Source of the DNA: Streptomyces sp. NRRL F-525
GTDB lineage: Bacteria > Actinomycetota > Actinomycetes > Streptomycetales > Streptomycetaceae
DNA length: 64,000 nucleotides
Reading direction: 5' to 3'
Assembly (NCBI RefSeq): GCF_000716605.1
Contig: NZ_JNXE01000004.1
Span: 1-64,000, forward strand
Below, in pieces: positions 15,547-25,244 of the stretch (position 1 is the first letter of the stretch; the number at the start of each line of letters is the position of its first letter). The notes below the pieces were generated by a model. That model was not told the DNA's origin, did no database searches, and saw only the letters and a list, made by a program, of their open reading frames with translations. The position numbers and the translations under genes are program-made.

Positions 15547-18500
15547 GTGACTGTTGACCTGACCCTGCTGCCGCGTGTCGCCCATCGAAGACAGGAGGTC
15601 ACCGCGCCCCGTCTCCGCGGTCTCCTCGCGTTGCTCGCGGGCGACCTGCGTACCGGCTGCAGCACCGAGCGGCTGGTGGAAGGGCTGTGGCCGGACGAGT
15701 TGCCGGAGCGGCCGGGGAAGGCGCTCCAGGTCCTCGTGTCCAGGGCGCGGGCGCAGCTCGGCGCGGGCCTCATCGTCAGTACGCCGACCGGATACCGGCT
15801 CGCCCTCACTGAGGACCAGGTCGACAGTTCCGCCCTGCTGCTGCACGCGGCTGCCTGCGCGGACCGGGCCAGGGCCGGGGACCACGCGGGATCGCTGGCC
15901 GAGGCCGAGGCCGGGCTCGCGCTGTGGGAAGGCACCCCCGACCAGGGCATCGACAGCGACGACCCCGTCGCCGCGCTGCGCGCCGAGCGTGCCCCCGTCC
16001 GCGACACGCTCGTCCGCGCGCAGGCGCTGGCGCTCGCCCGCCTCGGCCGGCACGCGGAGGCCGCCGGACCACTGGCCGCGGCCGCCATGGCGCATCCGCG
16101 GGACGAGGAGGTGCTCGGTGAGCTGTTGCGGGGCGAGGCCGCGACGGCCGGCCCGTCCGCCGCGCTGACCCGGTACGAGGCGTACCGCCGTGAGCTGCGC
16201 GACGAACTCGGCACGGACCCGGGCGTCGGACTCAAGGCCGTACAACAGGAGTTGCTGCGGGGCGAGGCGCCCGTGGCCCGGCACGGTGTGCCGCACGAGC
16301 CGAACCCGTTGCTCGGGCGGGACGAGGACATCGCGGAGGTGGAACGGCTGTTGCGCGGTTCGCGTGCCGTCACCGTCGTAGGACCCGGCGGCCTCGGCAA
16401 GACCCGGCTCGCGCACGCCGTCAGCCGTCGGGCCGAGCAGCGCGTCGTGTACTTCGTGCCGCTCGCCGGTGTCACCGAGGACGCGGACGTGGCCGCCGAG
16501 GTAGCCTCCGCGCTCGGCGCCGGTGCCATGAACGGGCCCGCCTCGGGCGACCCGGTGTCCGGCATCCTCGGCGTGCTCGGCTCCGGGCCCGCGCTGCTGG
16601 TCCTCGACAACTGCGAGCAGATCATCCGGGGCGCCGCCGACCTCGTCCAGGCACTCGTCTCGTCGTCCAAGGATCTACGGGTGCTCGCCACCAGCCGCTC
16701 TCCGCTCGGCCTCACCTCGGAGGCGGTGTACGCGCTGCCGGAGCTCGGTCTCGGTGTCTCGGTCGAGCTGTTCACGCAGCGGGCCCGGGCCGCCCGGAGC
16801 GGGGTGGAGCTGCCGCCGGACGCGGTGGCCGAACTGTGCCGGCACCTCGACGGGCTGCCGCTCGCCGTGGAGTTGGCGGCGGCGCGGGTGCGCGTCCTGT
16901 CGGTGCCGGACATCGCCCGCCGCCTCGGCGACCGGTTCGCCCTGCTGCGCGGCGGGGCGCGCGACGTGCCGGAGCGCCACCGCACCCTGCACGCGGTCGT
17001 CGAGTGGAGCTGGAACCTGCTCGCCGAGGATGCCAGGGCCGCGCTGCGCACCCTGTCCGTCTTCCCCGGCGGCTTCTTTGGCGAGGCGGCCGAACAGGTG
17101 CTGGGCGACGACGCGTTGCTCGTACTGGAGCAGTTGGCCGACCAGTCGCTGCTCACCGTCGCCGACACCCCGGCCGGTGTGCGGTTCCGGATGCTGGAGA
17201 CCGTACGGGAGTTCAGCGCGGCCCGGCGCAGCGAGGCGGGCGAGGACGAGGCGGCCGTAGACGAATTCCTTGTCTGGGCGCGGGAGTTCGGGGTCGCGCA
17301 TCACGATGTGCTCTTCGGGTCGGACTCGCAGGCCGCGTGGGAGCGGATCAAGGCCGAGCAGGACAACCTCGTGGCGGCGCTGCGGCATGCGCTGGCCCGT
17401 GCGGACGACCCCGCGACCGCCGCCGTGACCGCGGTCCTCGCCAGTATGTGGTCCACCGGCACCAGCTACCCCCGCCTCGTCGCCCTCACCGAGGACACCG
17501 GACCGGCGCTGTCGCACTACCACCCCGCGCCCGCCTACGTCGAAGTCGCCCGCACCGCCGCGGTGTTGGGCACGGTGACCGTGTTCATGGGCACGGGCCC
17601 GCGCGCCGTACGCCAGCTCGTCACCCTCCGGCGGCTGCCGCCGGCCCCGCCGACCTCGTTGATGCGCGCCACCGCGATCGTGCTGAGCGCGATCCCCGAG
17701 ATACGCCGGCCCGACTACGACGTGCTGCGCAGGTTGTGCGAAGGCGAAGGCGGCGAGGGGCCGTTGCTGTCCGGTATCGCCGAGTGTGTCGCCTGCTACG
17801 TCTGGGAGTTCGAGCACGACATCGAGCGCGCGCTGGTCTCCGCGCGTCGAACTGTCGTAGGGCTGGCGCGAGTTGACAATCCGTCCGTGCAGCTCATGGT
17901 GCACTCGCGGCTGAGCGAGCTGTGCCTGCGGACCGGGCGGGGCGAGGAGGCGTACGAGCATCTCAAGGCGTCCCTCGCGGTGTTGCCGCGGCTCGGTGAC
18001 GGGCACGACTACGTCGGCATCCGTTCGCTCCTCGTCCTCGCCTGTCTGCAGCGCGGTGACGCGGACGAGGCGGAGTACTGGCTGCGGCAGGCGGAGAGCG
18101 ACAGCACCCCGCCAGAGGACGACTTCTACCGGCCCGACCTCGGCGGGCGCGCCGAGATCGCGCTCGCCCGCGGACTGACGGAGGTCGGACTCGGCCTGTG
18201 GCGCGGCGCCGTGGAGCGCATGCTCGCGGCCGGCGCGCTGCGCGACGACGAGGCCCGGCTCGACCCGTGGGCGTTCATGGTGCAGTCGGTGACGGTGACG
18301 GCCCACGCCCGTGCCGGACGGCTCGCGCTGGTGGGGGAGTTGGTCGACCGGCTGCGTCGGCGGCTGCGGACGCTGCTCGCCGAACCGGTCGGCTCACCCT
18401 CCGAACTCCCCTTGCTCGGGACGATGTTGCACGCCCTCGGCATGGTGGGGCTCGCGTCCGAACCACCCCAGGCCGATGCCGTACGGATGATCGCGTTGGC

Positions 18501-18684
18501 CGAACGGCTGGGCGTGCTGCGGGAGTTCCAGCCCACGATGTCGCCGGACCTCGCCCGGCAGGAGGCCGAGGACGCCGACAGGGCGGCGTACACCGACGCG
18601 GTGTCGGAGTACGCCGCCCTGGGGCGGGACGAGTTGCGGGAGGCGGCCCGCGCTGTCATGGCGACTACTTCGGGTCGCGGTTGA
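15547..18684 (+). CDS. AfsR/SARP-family regulator with BTAD and NB-ARC ATPase domains
   Basis: A 1045-aa regulator. Residues 1-85 form an OmpR-type winged helix (RLRGLLALLAGDLRTGCSTE, LQVLVSRARAQLG). Residues 90-240 form a bacterial transcriptional activation (BTAD) helical domain ending RRELRDELGTDPG. An NB-ARC ATPase follows with P-loop VGPGGLGKTRLA (about 278) and Walker B LLVLDNCEQI (about 355). The C-terminal 450 residues are helical and repeat-like (TPR-type). Its 3' end overlaps the DrrB-like permease gene by 20 bases, tail to tail. A BTAD regulator beside a DrrAB exporter is a recurrent streptomycete pairing and suggests that it controls the exporter. Confidence 0.9.
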   Translation: MTVDLTLLPRVAHRRQEVTAPRLRGLLALLAGDLRTGCSTERLVEGLWPDELPERPGKALQVLVSRARAQLGAGLIVSTPTGYRLALTEDQVDSSALLLHAAACADRARAGDHAGSLAEAEAGLALWEGTPDQGIDSDDPVAALRAERAPVRDTLVRAQALALARLGRHAEAAGPLAAAAMAHPRDEEVLGELLRGEAATAGPSAALTRYEAYRRELRDELGTDPGVGLKAVQQELLRGEAPVARHGVPHEPNPLLGRDEDIAEVERLLRGSRAVTVVGPGGLGKTRLAHAVSRRAEQRVVYFVPLAGVTEDADVAAEVASALGAGAMNGPASGDPVSGILGVLGSGPALLVLDNCEQIIRGAADLVQALVSSSKDLRVLATSRSPLGLTSEAVYALPELGLGVSVELFTQRARAARSGVELPPDAVAELCRHLDGLPLAVELAAARVRVLSVPDIARRLGDRFALLRGGARDVPERHRTLHAVVEWSWNLLAEDARAALRTLSVFPGGFFGEAAEQVLGDDALLVLEQLADQSLLTVADTPAGVRFRMLETVREFSAARRSEAGEDEAAVDEFLVWAREFGVAHHDVLFGSDSQAAWERIKAEQDNLVAALRHALARADDPATAAVTAVLASMWSTGTSYPRLVALTEDTGPALSHYHPAPAYVEVARTAAVLGTVTVFMGTGPRAVRQLVTLRRLPPAPPTSLMRATAIVLSAIPEIRRPDYDVLRRLCEGEGGEGPLLSGIAECVACYVWEFEHDIERALVSARRTVVGLARVDNPSVQLMVHSRLSELCLRTGRGEEAYEHLKASLAVLPRLGDGHDYVGIRSLLVLACLQRGDADEAEYWLRQAESDSTPPEDDFYRPDLGGRAEIALARGLTEVGLGLWRGAVERMLAAGALRDDEARLDPWAFMVQSVTVTAHARAGRLALVGELVDRLRRRLRTLLAEPVGSPSELPLLGTMLHALGMVGLASEPPQADAVRMIALAERLGVLREFQPTMSPDLARQEAEDADRAAYTDAVSEYAALGRDELREAARAVMATTSGRG

Positions 18685-19450
18685 ACGCGGCCGTGGACCA
18701 GCGGTAGCCGAGCACGGTCAGGCCGACGCACCAGGCGAGCGCGATCCACCAGTTGTTGCCGATCTCGGTGCCGAGCAGCAGGCCGCGCAGGGTCTCGATG
18801 GCCGGGGTGAACGGCTGGTACTCGGCGATGGGCTGGAACCAGCCCGGCATGGTGTCGGCCGGGATGAACGCGCTGGAGATCAGCGGGAGGAGGATCAGCG
18901 GCTGGGCGCTGTTGGCGGCCGCCTCGGCGCTCGGGCTGACCATGCCCATCCCGACCGCGATCCAGGTGAGTGCCAGGGAGAACAGCGCGAGCAGTCCGAA
19001 GGCCGCCAGCCACTCCAGCACCGTGGCGTCCGTGGACCGGAAACCGATGGCCACGGCGACGGCTCCGACGAGGAGCACGCTGGCGACGCACTGGATCACA
19101 CTGCCGACGACGTGCCCGACGAGCACGGAACCGCGGTGGATCGCCATGGTCCGGAAGCGGGCGATGATGCCCTCGTTCATGTCGGTGGCGACGGACACCG
19201 CGGTCCCGATCACGGTGCCGCCGATGGTCATCATCAGGATGCCCGGGACGAGGTACGCGACGTAGTCGGAACGGTCCGCGCCGCCGATGCCCGTGCTCAG
19301 CACATCGCCGAAGATGTAGACGAAGAGCAGCAACAGCATGATCGGCGTGAGCAGCAGGTTCAGGGTGAGGGACGGGTAGCGCCGTACGTGCAGCAGGTTG
19401 CGGCGCAGCATCGTGGACGAGTCGCGGACGGCGAGTGAGAGGGTGCTCAT
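18665..19450 (-). CDS. ABC-2 type permease, DrrB-like
   Basis: A 261-aa integral membrane protein of the ABC-2 family with about six helices, such as LTLNLLLTPIMLLLLFVYIF and GTVIGTAVSVATDM. The ABC-2 signature region lies near PLILLPLISSAFIPADTMPGWFQ. ATG 19450 overlaps the stop of the ATPase gene by four bases (ATGA), so the pair is coupled. With the DrrA-like ATPase it should form an exporter of a drug or other hydrophobic compound. The gene ends inside the convergent regulator gene. Confidence 0.9.
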   Translation of the reverse strand: MSTLSLAVRDSSTMLRRNLLHVRRYPSLTLNLLLTPIMLLLLFVYIFGDVLSTGIGGADRSDYVAYLVPGILMMTIGGTVIGTAVSVATDMNEGIIARFRTMAIHRGSVLVGHVVGSVIQCVASVLLVGAVAVAIGFRSTDATVLEWLAAFGLLALFSLALTWIAVGMGMVSPSAEAAANSAQPLILLPLISSAFIPADTMPGWFQPIAEYQPFTPAIETLRGLLLGTEIGNNWWIALAWCVGLTVLGYRWSTAAFNRDPK

Positions 19451-20433
19451 CGGACGTTCTCCTTGGGCTGGTCGGACACGCTGGGCTGGTGGGCGACCTT
19501 GGCGCCGCCGGTCAGGGCGAAGAACACGTCGTCGAGGTCGGGGGTGTGCACGGTCAGCTCGTCCGCCTCGATGTCGGCGGCGTCCAACCAGTCGAGGATG
19601 GCGCGCAGTTCGCGCTGGCTGCCGCCGCTGGGGATCTGCAGCGAGAGCGTCTCGTCGAACCGGGTGACCTCGCGCAGGGCCGTCGCGGCGGACTGGTAGG
19701 CGTCCGGGTCGGTGAAGCGCAGCCGCACGTGTCCGCCGGGGACGAGCCGCTTCAACTCCTCGGCGCTGCCCTCGGCGACGAGCTTTCCGTCGTTCAACAC
19801 CGCGATGTGGTCGGCGAGTTCGTCGGCCTCGTCGAGGTACTGAGTGGTGAGGAAGACGGTCGTACCGCCGGAGACCAGCTCCCGGATGATGCCCCACATG
19901 TTGTGGCGGCTGCGGGGGTCCAGGCCGGTGGTCGGCTCGTCGAGGAAGATGATCCGCGGGCTGCCGACCAGGGTCATGGCGAGGTCGAGGCGGCGCTTCA
20001 TACCGCCGGAGTAGGTGGACGCGGGCTTCTTCGCGGCCTCGGCGAGGTCGAAGCGCTCCAGCAGCTCGGCGGCGACCCGCCGTCCCTCCTGCTTGGACAG
20101 GTGGTGCAGGTCCGCCATGAGGAGCATGTTCTCCTCGCCGGTGATCAGCCCGTCGACGGCGGAGAACTGTCCGGTGACACCGATCGCGGCCCGCACGGCC
20201 TGTGCGTCGGTGGCCAGGTCGTGACCGCCGACCCGCAGCTCGCCGGCGTCGGCGGTGATGAGCGTGGAGAGGATCTTGACGGCGGTGGTCTTGCCGGCGC
20301 CGTTCGGACCGAGCAGGGAGAAGACGGTACCGGCCGGGACGGCCAGGTCGATGCCGTCGAGCACTGTCTTGTCCCCGTAGGCCTTGCGCAGCCCGGTGGC
20401 TGAGATCGCGAGTTCGTGGGTCGTTGTCGTCAT
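19447..20433 (-). CDS. Daunorubicin-resistance-type ABC transporter ATP-binding protein (DrrA-like)
   Basis: A 328-aa ATPase with Walker A GPNGAGKTT (about 43), signature YSGGMKRRLDLA (about 143), Walker B IIFLDEPTTGLD and the His-substituted switch TTQYLDEADELAD. The last is characteristic of the DrrA group, where Gln replaces His. The C-terminal 90 residues form the DrrA extension ending LDDVFFALTGG. It energises the DrrB-like permease encoded next to it. Confidence 0.92.
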   Translation of the reverse strand: MTTTTHELAISATGLRKAYGDKTVLDGIDLAVPAGTVFSLLGPNGAGKTTAVKILSTLITADAGELRVGGHDLATDAQAVRAAIGVTGQFSAVDGLITGEENMLLMADLHHLSKQEGRRVAAELLERFDLAEAAKKPASTYSGGMKRRLDLAMTLVGSPRIIFLDEPTTGLDPRSRHNMWGIIRELVSGGTTVFLTTQYLDEADELADHIAVLNDGKLVAEGSAEELKRLVPGGHVRLRFTDPDAYQSAATALREVTRFDETLSLQIPSGGSQRELRAILDWLDAADIEADELTVHTPDLDDVFFALTGGAKVAHQPSVSDQPKENVR

Positions 20434-20606
20434 GCCGCAGAGCTTGCGGGAGGGCGCATTCAGCTCGGTTTCACGATGGTTTCAGGGTTCTGGAACCGGC
20501 GAGATCTCCGACAGGGAGCACGGACGGAGCCACGCCGATAGGCTGAGGGTGCTCGGCACATCAGCGCGCACCCAGCCAAAACTCCCACCGCAGCACAGGA
20601 GGAATC

Positions 20607-21053
20607 GTGGCCGGACAGTTCGAGGCGACAGCCGAGGTCAACCGCCCCGTCGAGGAAGTCTTCGCCTTCCTCGCCGAGGGCACGAACGACCCCAAGTTCA
20701 GTCCGCGGGTCCAGGAGATCACCAAGACTCCCGAGGGCCCGACGGCCGTGGGCACCGTCTTCACCAGCACGGTCAAGGACGCCGGAATGAAGACGGGCCG
20801 GAAGTTCCGGATCACCGAATACGACGCCCCTCACCGCATCCGCTGGACCGAGGCCTCCAAGAACGTCGTGACGGCGGTCGAAGGCGGCTACGACCTGGAG
20901 TCCACCGGACCCGGCACGACCCGGGTCCGGATCTTCAACGTCCTCGAAGGCCACGGCGTCGGCAAGCTCCTGGTGGGCTTCGCCCTGGGCGCGGCCCGCA
21001 AGGACGCGCCCGCGTTCGGGCAACGCATCAAGACGGCGGTGGAGGCGTCCTGA
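20607..21053 (+). CDS. SRPBCC-family (polyketide cyclase/START-like) protein
   Basis: A 148-aa small soluble protein of the SRPBCC fold: it begins FEATAEVNRPVEEVFAFLAE, followed by alternating beta strands (FRITEYDAPHRIRWT, VRIFNVLEG) and a final long helix (FGQRIKTAVEAS). Start is GTG 20607 with a perfect AGGAGG at 20597-20602. It stands alone, divergent from the DrrA gene and ending 12 bases from the convergent GH2 gene. Such proteins bind hydrophobic ligands; the ligand is unknown. Confidence 0.86.
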   Translation: MAGQFEATAEVNRPVEEVFAFLAEGTNDPKFSPRVQEITKTPEGPTAVGTVFTSTVKDAGMKTGRKFRITEYDAPHRIRWTEASKNVVTAVEGGYDLESTGPGTTRVRIFNVLEGHGVGKLLVGFALGAARKDAPAFGQRIKTAVEAS

Positions 21054-21064
21054 CGGACCGAAGT

Positions 21065-24000
21065 CTAAGAACTCGCGGTCGCGGGGCGGCTGTTGTACGC
21101 CTCTACCTCCAGGAGCGGACGCCCTGAGGTCAGGGCCCGGGTCGGCCAGGACAGGGTGACGGTCTGGGACTCGTCGGGCAGCAGCCACAGGTAGTTGTGG
21201 CTGTACAGCGTCGGCAGCACGCGATGGCCGGTCGTACCGTCCTTCAGCGAGAGCCGGACCATCGCGGCGACGGCCGGGCCGTGATTGCGGACGGTGGCGG
21301 TCAGTTCGGTACGGGTCCCGGAACGGGACACGCGCCCGAGCGTCGCGGAGACCTTCGTCCGCGGCGCCTTGCCCAGTCCCTGCATGGCCGCCGGTGTGCG
21401 ATAGCGCCAGTAGGTGTTGCGCGACAGCACCCGGCCGTCGCCACCGGTCAGCGTCAGGCGGAGGAGATGCAGGTCCGGCAGGTCGTCGGTCCAGGCAGTG
21501 CTGAACGCCTTCGTGGTCGTGGCCGGCGCCACGTCCAGTCGCGCGCTCCTGTTCCCGCCGAGCCGACGCCCCGTCAGATCCATCAACTCGGCTGATACCA
21601 CGGCGTTCTTGAGGCCGTCGCGCGTGTGGTTGACCGCGATGACCCGCCCCTCGGGATCAGCCTGGACATGCAAGGGCTCACAGGCCGAACGGGCGCCGTA
21701 GTACGTGCCGTTGACGTCGAAGTCGTAGTCGTAGGTCTGCCACACCGTGCTGTGCCACGCGGGATGGGACATCCACAGCATCAGACCGCTGGCGTTGTCC
21801 CAGAGGTTCGCGTTCCAGGCCTCGAACATGGCGCGCGTGTTCTCGTAGTTCACGAACTGGGCCTTGCGCGCGAAGTCGTCCAGCCCGGTGGCCGTTCCGA
21901 GGCGCGCTTCCACGGCCGCCTTGTACGTCTGCGGTGCCTGGTTCCCGCGCTCGCTCCAGTCGTGGTAATACCAGGCGCCGCGGATCGGCCACTCGGGCTC
22001 GTCGCCCGTCATGTTGCGCATGCTGGCGGCGGTGGAGACGACGGGCATGCCGATCTCCGTGTGGAACCCAAAGTCTTTGCTGCCGTAGGTCGTTGGGTCG
22101 AAGTACTTCTCCGGCTCCACCCAGCCGTACGGTCCGCCGCCGGTGATGATCCCGCCGGCCGAGTTGTTCTGGTAGAGGATGCCGGGGGCCTGTCCCTCCA
22201 CGGCCTCGCGCATGCCCTGGTCGATGGCGGCGGGCGGGTTGCCCTCGTTGGCGCCGCACCAGATGACCACGCTGGGGTGGATGCGGTAGCGCAGGACGGT
22301 GTCCCGGGCGATCGAGTTGAAGGCGTCGTGGTCCGGCGGGTCCATGCCCCACGCGTTGGGGAAGTCGTTCCACACCAGGATCCCGTGCTCGTCGCAGGCG
22401 GCGAAGAACTCCTCCCGGTCGGACGTGCCCACCCAGTTGCGGATCATCGTGAAGTTCATGTCGCGGTGCATGCGTACGGCCGCGTCCATCCGCTCCGGCG
22501 GCATCCGGCGCAACAGCTCGTCCCAGCCCCAGTTGCCGCCCCGGGCCAGGACCCGCACCCCGTTCACGCTGATCTTCAGCGGGTCGGGGGTGTTGGACAC
22601 CGACTTCACGTCGGCCCAGGTCTCCGCGTCGTCCGACACCTGGATCACATAGGTCTTCGGGTAGGCCGACTCCCAGAGGATGGCGACGCGGTCGAAACGT
22701 TTTGAGTCTCCGAGGTCGACCTGGATCCACTGGTGATCTTCGTATTCGGAGGACCAACGCGTGCTCGTATCACCGTCGGTGGCGTGTGCGGCCGGGTGGT
22801 CGGGGTCCTCGGTGGACGCGGTGGTCTTCTGGTGCAGGGCCAGGTCGGTTGCGGGGGCGGTGCTGTCGACGACGCCGAGGGACCACAGGGAGTTGCCCCA
22901 ACTGGTGTTGCGCAAGCCGCAGTTGATACGAACGTAGCGCGCGGTCCGGGCGGCGAAGTCCTCCACTTGCAGGCTCGCGTTGCCGTTGTTGAAGGGCAGC
23001 GGAACCGCGCTGTTGTCCACCGACGCGGCATCGGTCCAGGTGGCGTTGTCGGAGGAGACCTGCACCAAGTACGCCTTCGCGTACGCCTGTTCCCAGACCA
23101 GGTCGACACCGTCGAAGGACTGCACGGACCCCAGGTCGACCCGGATCCACTGGTCGTCCTCGTAGGCCGAGGACCAGCGGGTGCCGGGGTCGCCGTCGGT
23201 CACGTTGGCGGCGGCGTGGTCGTCCCCGTCCGTGCTCGACGCGTCTGCGTGTGCGTGCAGGGCGAGGTCGGTGGCGGTCCGTGTGCTGTCGCGTACGGCC
23301 AGGGTCCACAGGGAGTAGCCCCAACCGGAGGCGCGGGCAAGGCACTTGACGCGCACGTACCGGGCCTGTTGCCGGTCGAACGTCACCGACTGGGTATACG
23401 CGTCACCAGAGTTGGCGAACGGCAGCGGCACCTCGTACGCGTAGCCGAACTGCCGGATGCCGAACCGGGTGGTGCGGCGGTCGCTCTCGGAACCGTCGAC
23501 CGCTGCGGTGATCGTGAGCTTGTGGAGGGCGGCATCACCCAATCCGTTGGGCCACCACAACTCCGGGTCCCGCAGCCGCAGTTGCCCGAAGGCGTCAGGC
23601 ACGAACGTGACGTCGACGCTCCCGCCCGCCGGCACGGTGACGACCTTGCTGACCCGCACGTCGTCGAAGGACGCCGAGACCGTCGTCCTGTGGTCGGCGG
23701 TGTCGGCGTTGCGGACGGGTACGACGATCGTCAGCTCGGCGACCGACACCTGGGGCAGGTTCGGCAGCACGGTGTCGACGCGCGGGTCGCCGATCACGAC
23801 CTGGCCGGTCGTTCTCAGCCGGACGTGGTTCCAGATGCCGGCGGCCCGGTCGCGTACCGCCGGCATCCAGTCCCAGCCTGAAGAGGCCAGGTAGGTGGGG
23901 GAGTTGAGGTTCATCTGGTTGGCACCGGCGTCCACCCAGGACTCACCGGCGGGGCCCTTGTCACCGGGGCTTCCGGGGACCGGCATGGGCGTGATCTTCA

Positions 24001-25126
24001 CGGCGAGCGCGTTCGCCCCGCCCGTCGCGAGGAGCTCGGTCACGTCGTGGGCCGAGCGGGCGAACGGGTAGGTCAGACCGCCCACGTGGTGTCCGTTGAG
24101 CCAGATGTCGGCCGTGTGGTTGATGCCGTCGAACTCCAGCCAGGTCCGCCGCCCGGCACCGGCGCGCAGACCGCGAGGCGGCTCGAACTCCCGCCTGTAC
24201 CACCAAGAATGACGTGACAGGGCCTCGGGGATATGGAGGTTGTTCAGTCCGGCCACGGGATCGGGCAGCTTGCCTTGATCCACGAGTGAGCCAAGTACCG
24301 TGCCAGGGACGGTTGCAGGCAGCCAACCGCTTGCGTCGACGTCTGCCGTCGACAACTTCGCGCCGTCGGCGTCGGCCCAGTCGTCGAGCGTCAGCCGCCA
24401 CCCCGACTCCACCGGGACCGTGCCGTCCTCGGCCACCGTCAGCTTGGGTACCGGTCCGGAGTGAGTGCCCCAGTCCGTCCAGCCCGTGGCCGACGGCCGG
24501 TGGCCCGCGACGGTGCCGTAGACCTCGAACCCGTTGAGGCCAAGGGGGTTGGGGTTGGAGCGGCGGGTCGAGGTCAGCCGTACCCAGCGTGCGGTGACCG
24601 GGCGCGCGGGCTGGATGTCCACCACTCCGCCCGTGCCTGCCGTGGTGCGGTACACGCTGGTCCAGGTCGTGTGGTCGGTCGATGTCTCGACGACGTACTC
24701 GACCGAGTAACTGGACTGGATCTCCTTGCCTGTTGTGCCGTCGGCAGGGTTGCCCGTGGTGGGAGGCGTGAACACCGGGTTGCTCGCGTCGGCCTCGAAG
24801 GTGAGGCGGATCGACGTGACCTCGCACGCGGCCTGAAGATCGATCGCGATCCACTGCGGGTCGCCCGCCGCCGCCCGCCATCCGCTTCCGCGCACCCCCT
24901 GCGAGGCGAGCCGGTCCACCACGAACGAACCCGGGGTCGGCGCGTAGGCCGTCGAGGAGACGGACACGGGGCGGTGCAGCGCGAGTTCGCCGGGTGTGGC
25001 GGGGGAGGAGGTCGCGGTGGCCGACGTGGGCAACGAGAGTCCGAGGCCGAACCCCGCCAGCAAGGTCGAACCCGTGGTGACGACGGAGCGGCGCGACAGG
25101 CGTGGCGAACCCGATTGATCTGTCAT
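21065..25126 (-). CDS. Secreted glycoside hydrolase family 2 enzyme with discoidin (F5/8 type C) domains
   Basis: A 1353-aa exported enzyme. Residues 1-40 are a Tat signal (SRRSVVTTG then a hydrophobic stretch). Residues 45-205 are a discoidin-like module, 240-440 the GH2 sugar-binding domain (WWYRREFEPP) and 445-560 an Ig-like domain. Then comes an insertion of about 285 residues of discoidin sequence (565-850), and the TIM barrel from NGVRVLARGGNWGWDELL. Acid/base Glu961 (WCGANEG) and nucleophile Glu1024 (FHTEIG) are present, followed by C-terminal beta domains. The core resembles exo-beta-glucosaminidase and beta-mannosidase-like members. The discoidin modules probably bind polysaccharide. 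Divergent from the GH27 gene. Confidence 0.87.
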   Translation of the reverse strand: MTDQSGSPRLSRRSVVTTGSTLLAGFGLGLSLPTSATATSSPATPGELALHRPVSVSSTAYAPTPGSFVVDRLASQGVRGSGWRAAAGDPQWIAIDLQAACEVTSIRLTFEADASNPVFTPPTTGNPADGTTGKEIQSSYSVEYVVETSTDHTTWTSVYRTTAGTGGVVDIQPARPVTARWVRLTSTRRSNPNPLGLNGFEVYGTVAGHRPSATGWTDWGTHSGPVPKLTVAEDGTVPVESGWRLTLDDWADADGAKLSTADVDASGWLPATVPGTVLGSLVDQGKLPDPVAGLNNLHIPEALSRHSWWYRREFEPPRGLRAGAGRRTWLEFDGINHTADIWLNGHHVGGLTYPFARSAHDVTELLATGGANALAVKITPMPVPGSPGDKGPAGESWVDAGANQMNLNSPTYLASSGWDWMPAVRDRAAGIWNHVRLRTTGQVVIGDPRVDTVLPNLPQVSVAELTIVVPVRNADTADHRTTVSASFDDVRVSKVVTVPAGGSVDVTFVPDAFGQLRLRDPELWWPNGLGDAALHKLTITAAVDGSESDRRTTRFGIRQFGYAYEVPLPFANSGDAYTQSVTFDRQQARYVRVKCLARASGWGYSLWTLAVRDSTRTATDLALHAHADASSTDGDDHAAANVTDGDPGTRWSSAYEDDQWIRVDLGSVQSFDGVDLVWEQAYAKAYLVQVSSDNATWTDAASVDNSAVPLPFNNGNASLQVEDFAARTARYVRINCGLRNTSWGNSLWSLGVVDSTAPATDLALHQKTTASTEDPDHPAAHATDGDTSTRWSSEYEDHQWIQVDLGDSKRFDRVAILWESAYPKTYVIQVSDDAETWADVKSVSNTPDPLKISVNGVRVLARGGNWGWDELLRRMPPERMDAAVRMHRDMNFTMIRNWVGTSDREEFFAACDEHGILVWNDFPNAWGMDPPDHDAFNSIARDTVLRYRIHPSVVIWCGANEGNPPAAIDQGMREAVEGQAPGILYQNNSAGGIITGGGPYGWVEPEKYFDPTTYGSKDFGFHTEIGMPVVSTAASMRNMTGDEPEWPIRGAWYYHDWSERGNQAPQTYKAAVEARLGTATGLDDFARKAQFVNYENTRAMFEAWNANLWDNASGLMLWMSHPAWHSTVWQTYDYDFDVNGTYYGARSACEPLHVQADPEGRVIAVNHTRDGLKNAVVSAELMDLTGRRLGGNRSARLDVAPATTTKAFSTAWTDDLPDLHLLRLTLTGGDGRVLSRNTYWRYRTPAAMQGLGKAPRTKVSATLGRVSRSGTRTELTATVRNHGPAVAAMVRLSLKDGTTGHRVLPTLYSHNYLWLLPDESQTVTLSWPTRALTSGRPLLEVEAYNSRPATASS

Positions 25127-25173
25127 GAGCGTGATGTCCCATCAAACGTCGGCGGCACTGACAACGTTGCCAA

Positions 25174-25202
25174 AGGCTGTGACGCGAGGGAAGCTGTGTC
25201 AA
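25174..25202 (-). promoter_or_regulatory. Candidate promoter of the GH2 gene
   Basis: On the minus strand TTGACA (25202-25197) is followed after 17 bases by CAGCCT (25179-25174). The -35 is perfect and the -10 weak. The start codon is about 50 bases further. The AT-rich shared element at 25225-25244 lies just upstream. Confidence 0.45.
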
Positions 25203-25224
25203 CCCCTGATGCGGCGTTCTAATA

Positions 25225-25244
25225 AATTAGGAATTAATATTGAC
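25225..25244 (+). promoter_or_regulatory. Shared AT-rich regulatory element, copy 1 (before GH27)
   Basis: AATTAGGAATTAATATTGAC matches AATTAGTAATTATTCTTGAC at 27478-27497 in 17 of 20 positions. It ends in the -35 hexamer of the GH27 promoter (TTGACA at 25240-25245, CACAGT 17 bases later). A CTAAT-AA-ATTAG inverted repeat (25219-25230) overlaps its left end. Position suggests a repressor or activator site controlling GH27 and perhaps the divergent GH2 gene. Confidence 0.6.

Noticed and set aside
15534..17168. Long open frame antisense to the AfsR-like regulator gene
   Set aside because: It mirrors the third-position GC bias of the sense gene, is Ser/Arg-rich with no domain, and the sense strand has clear DNA-binding and ATPase motifs.
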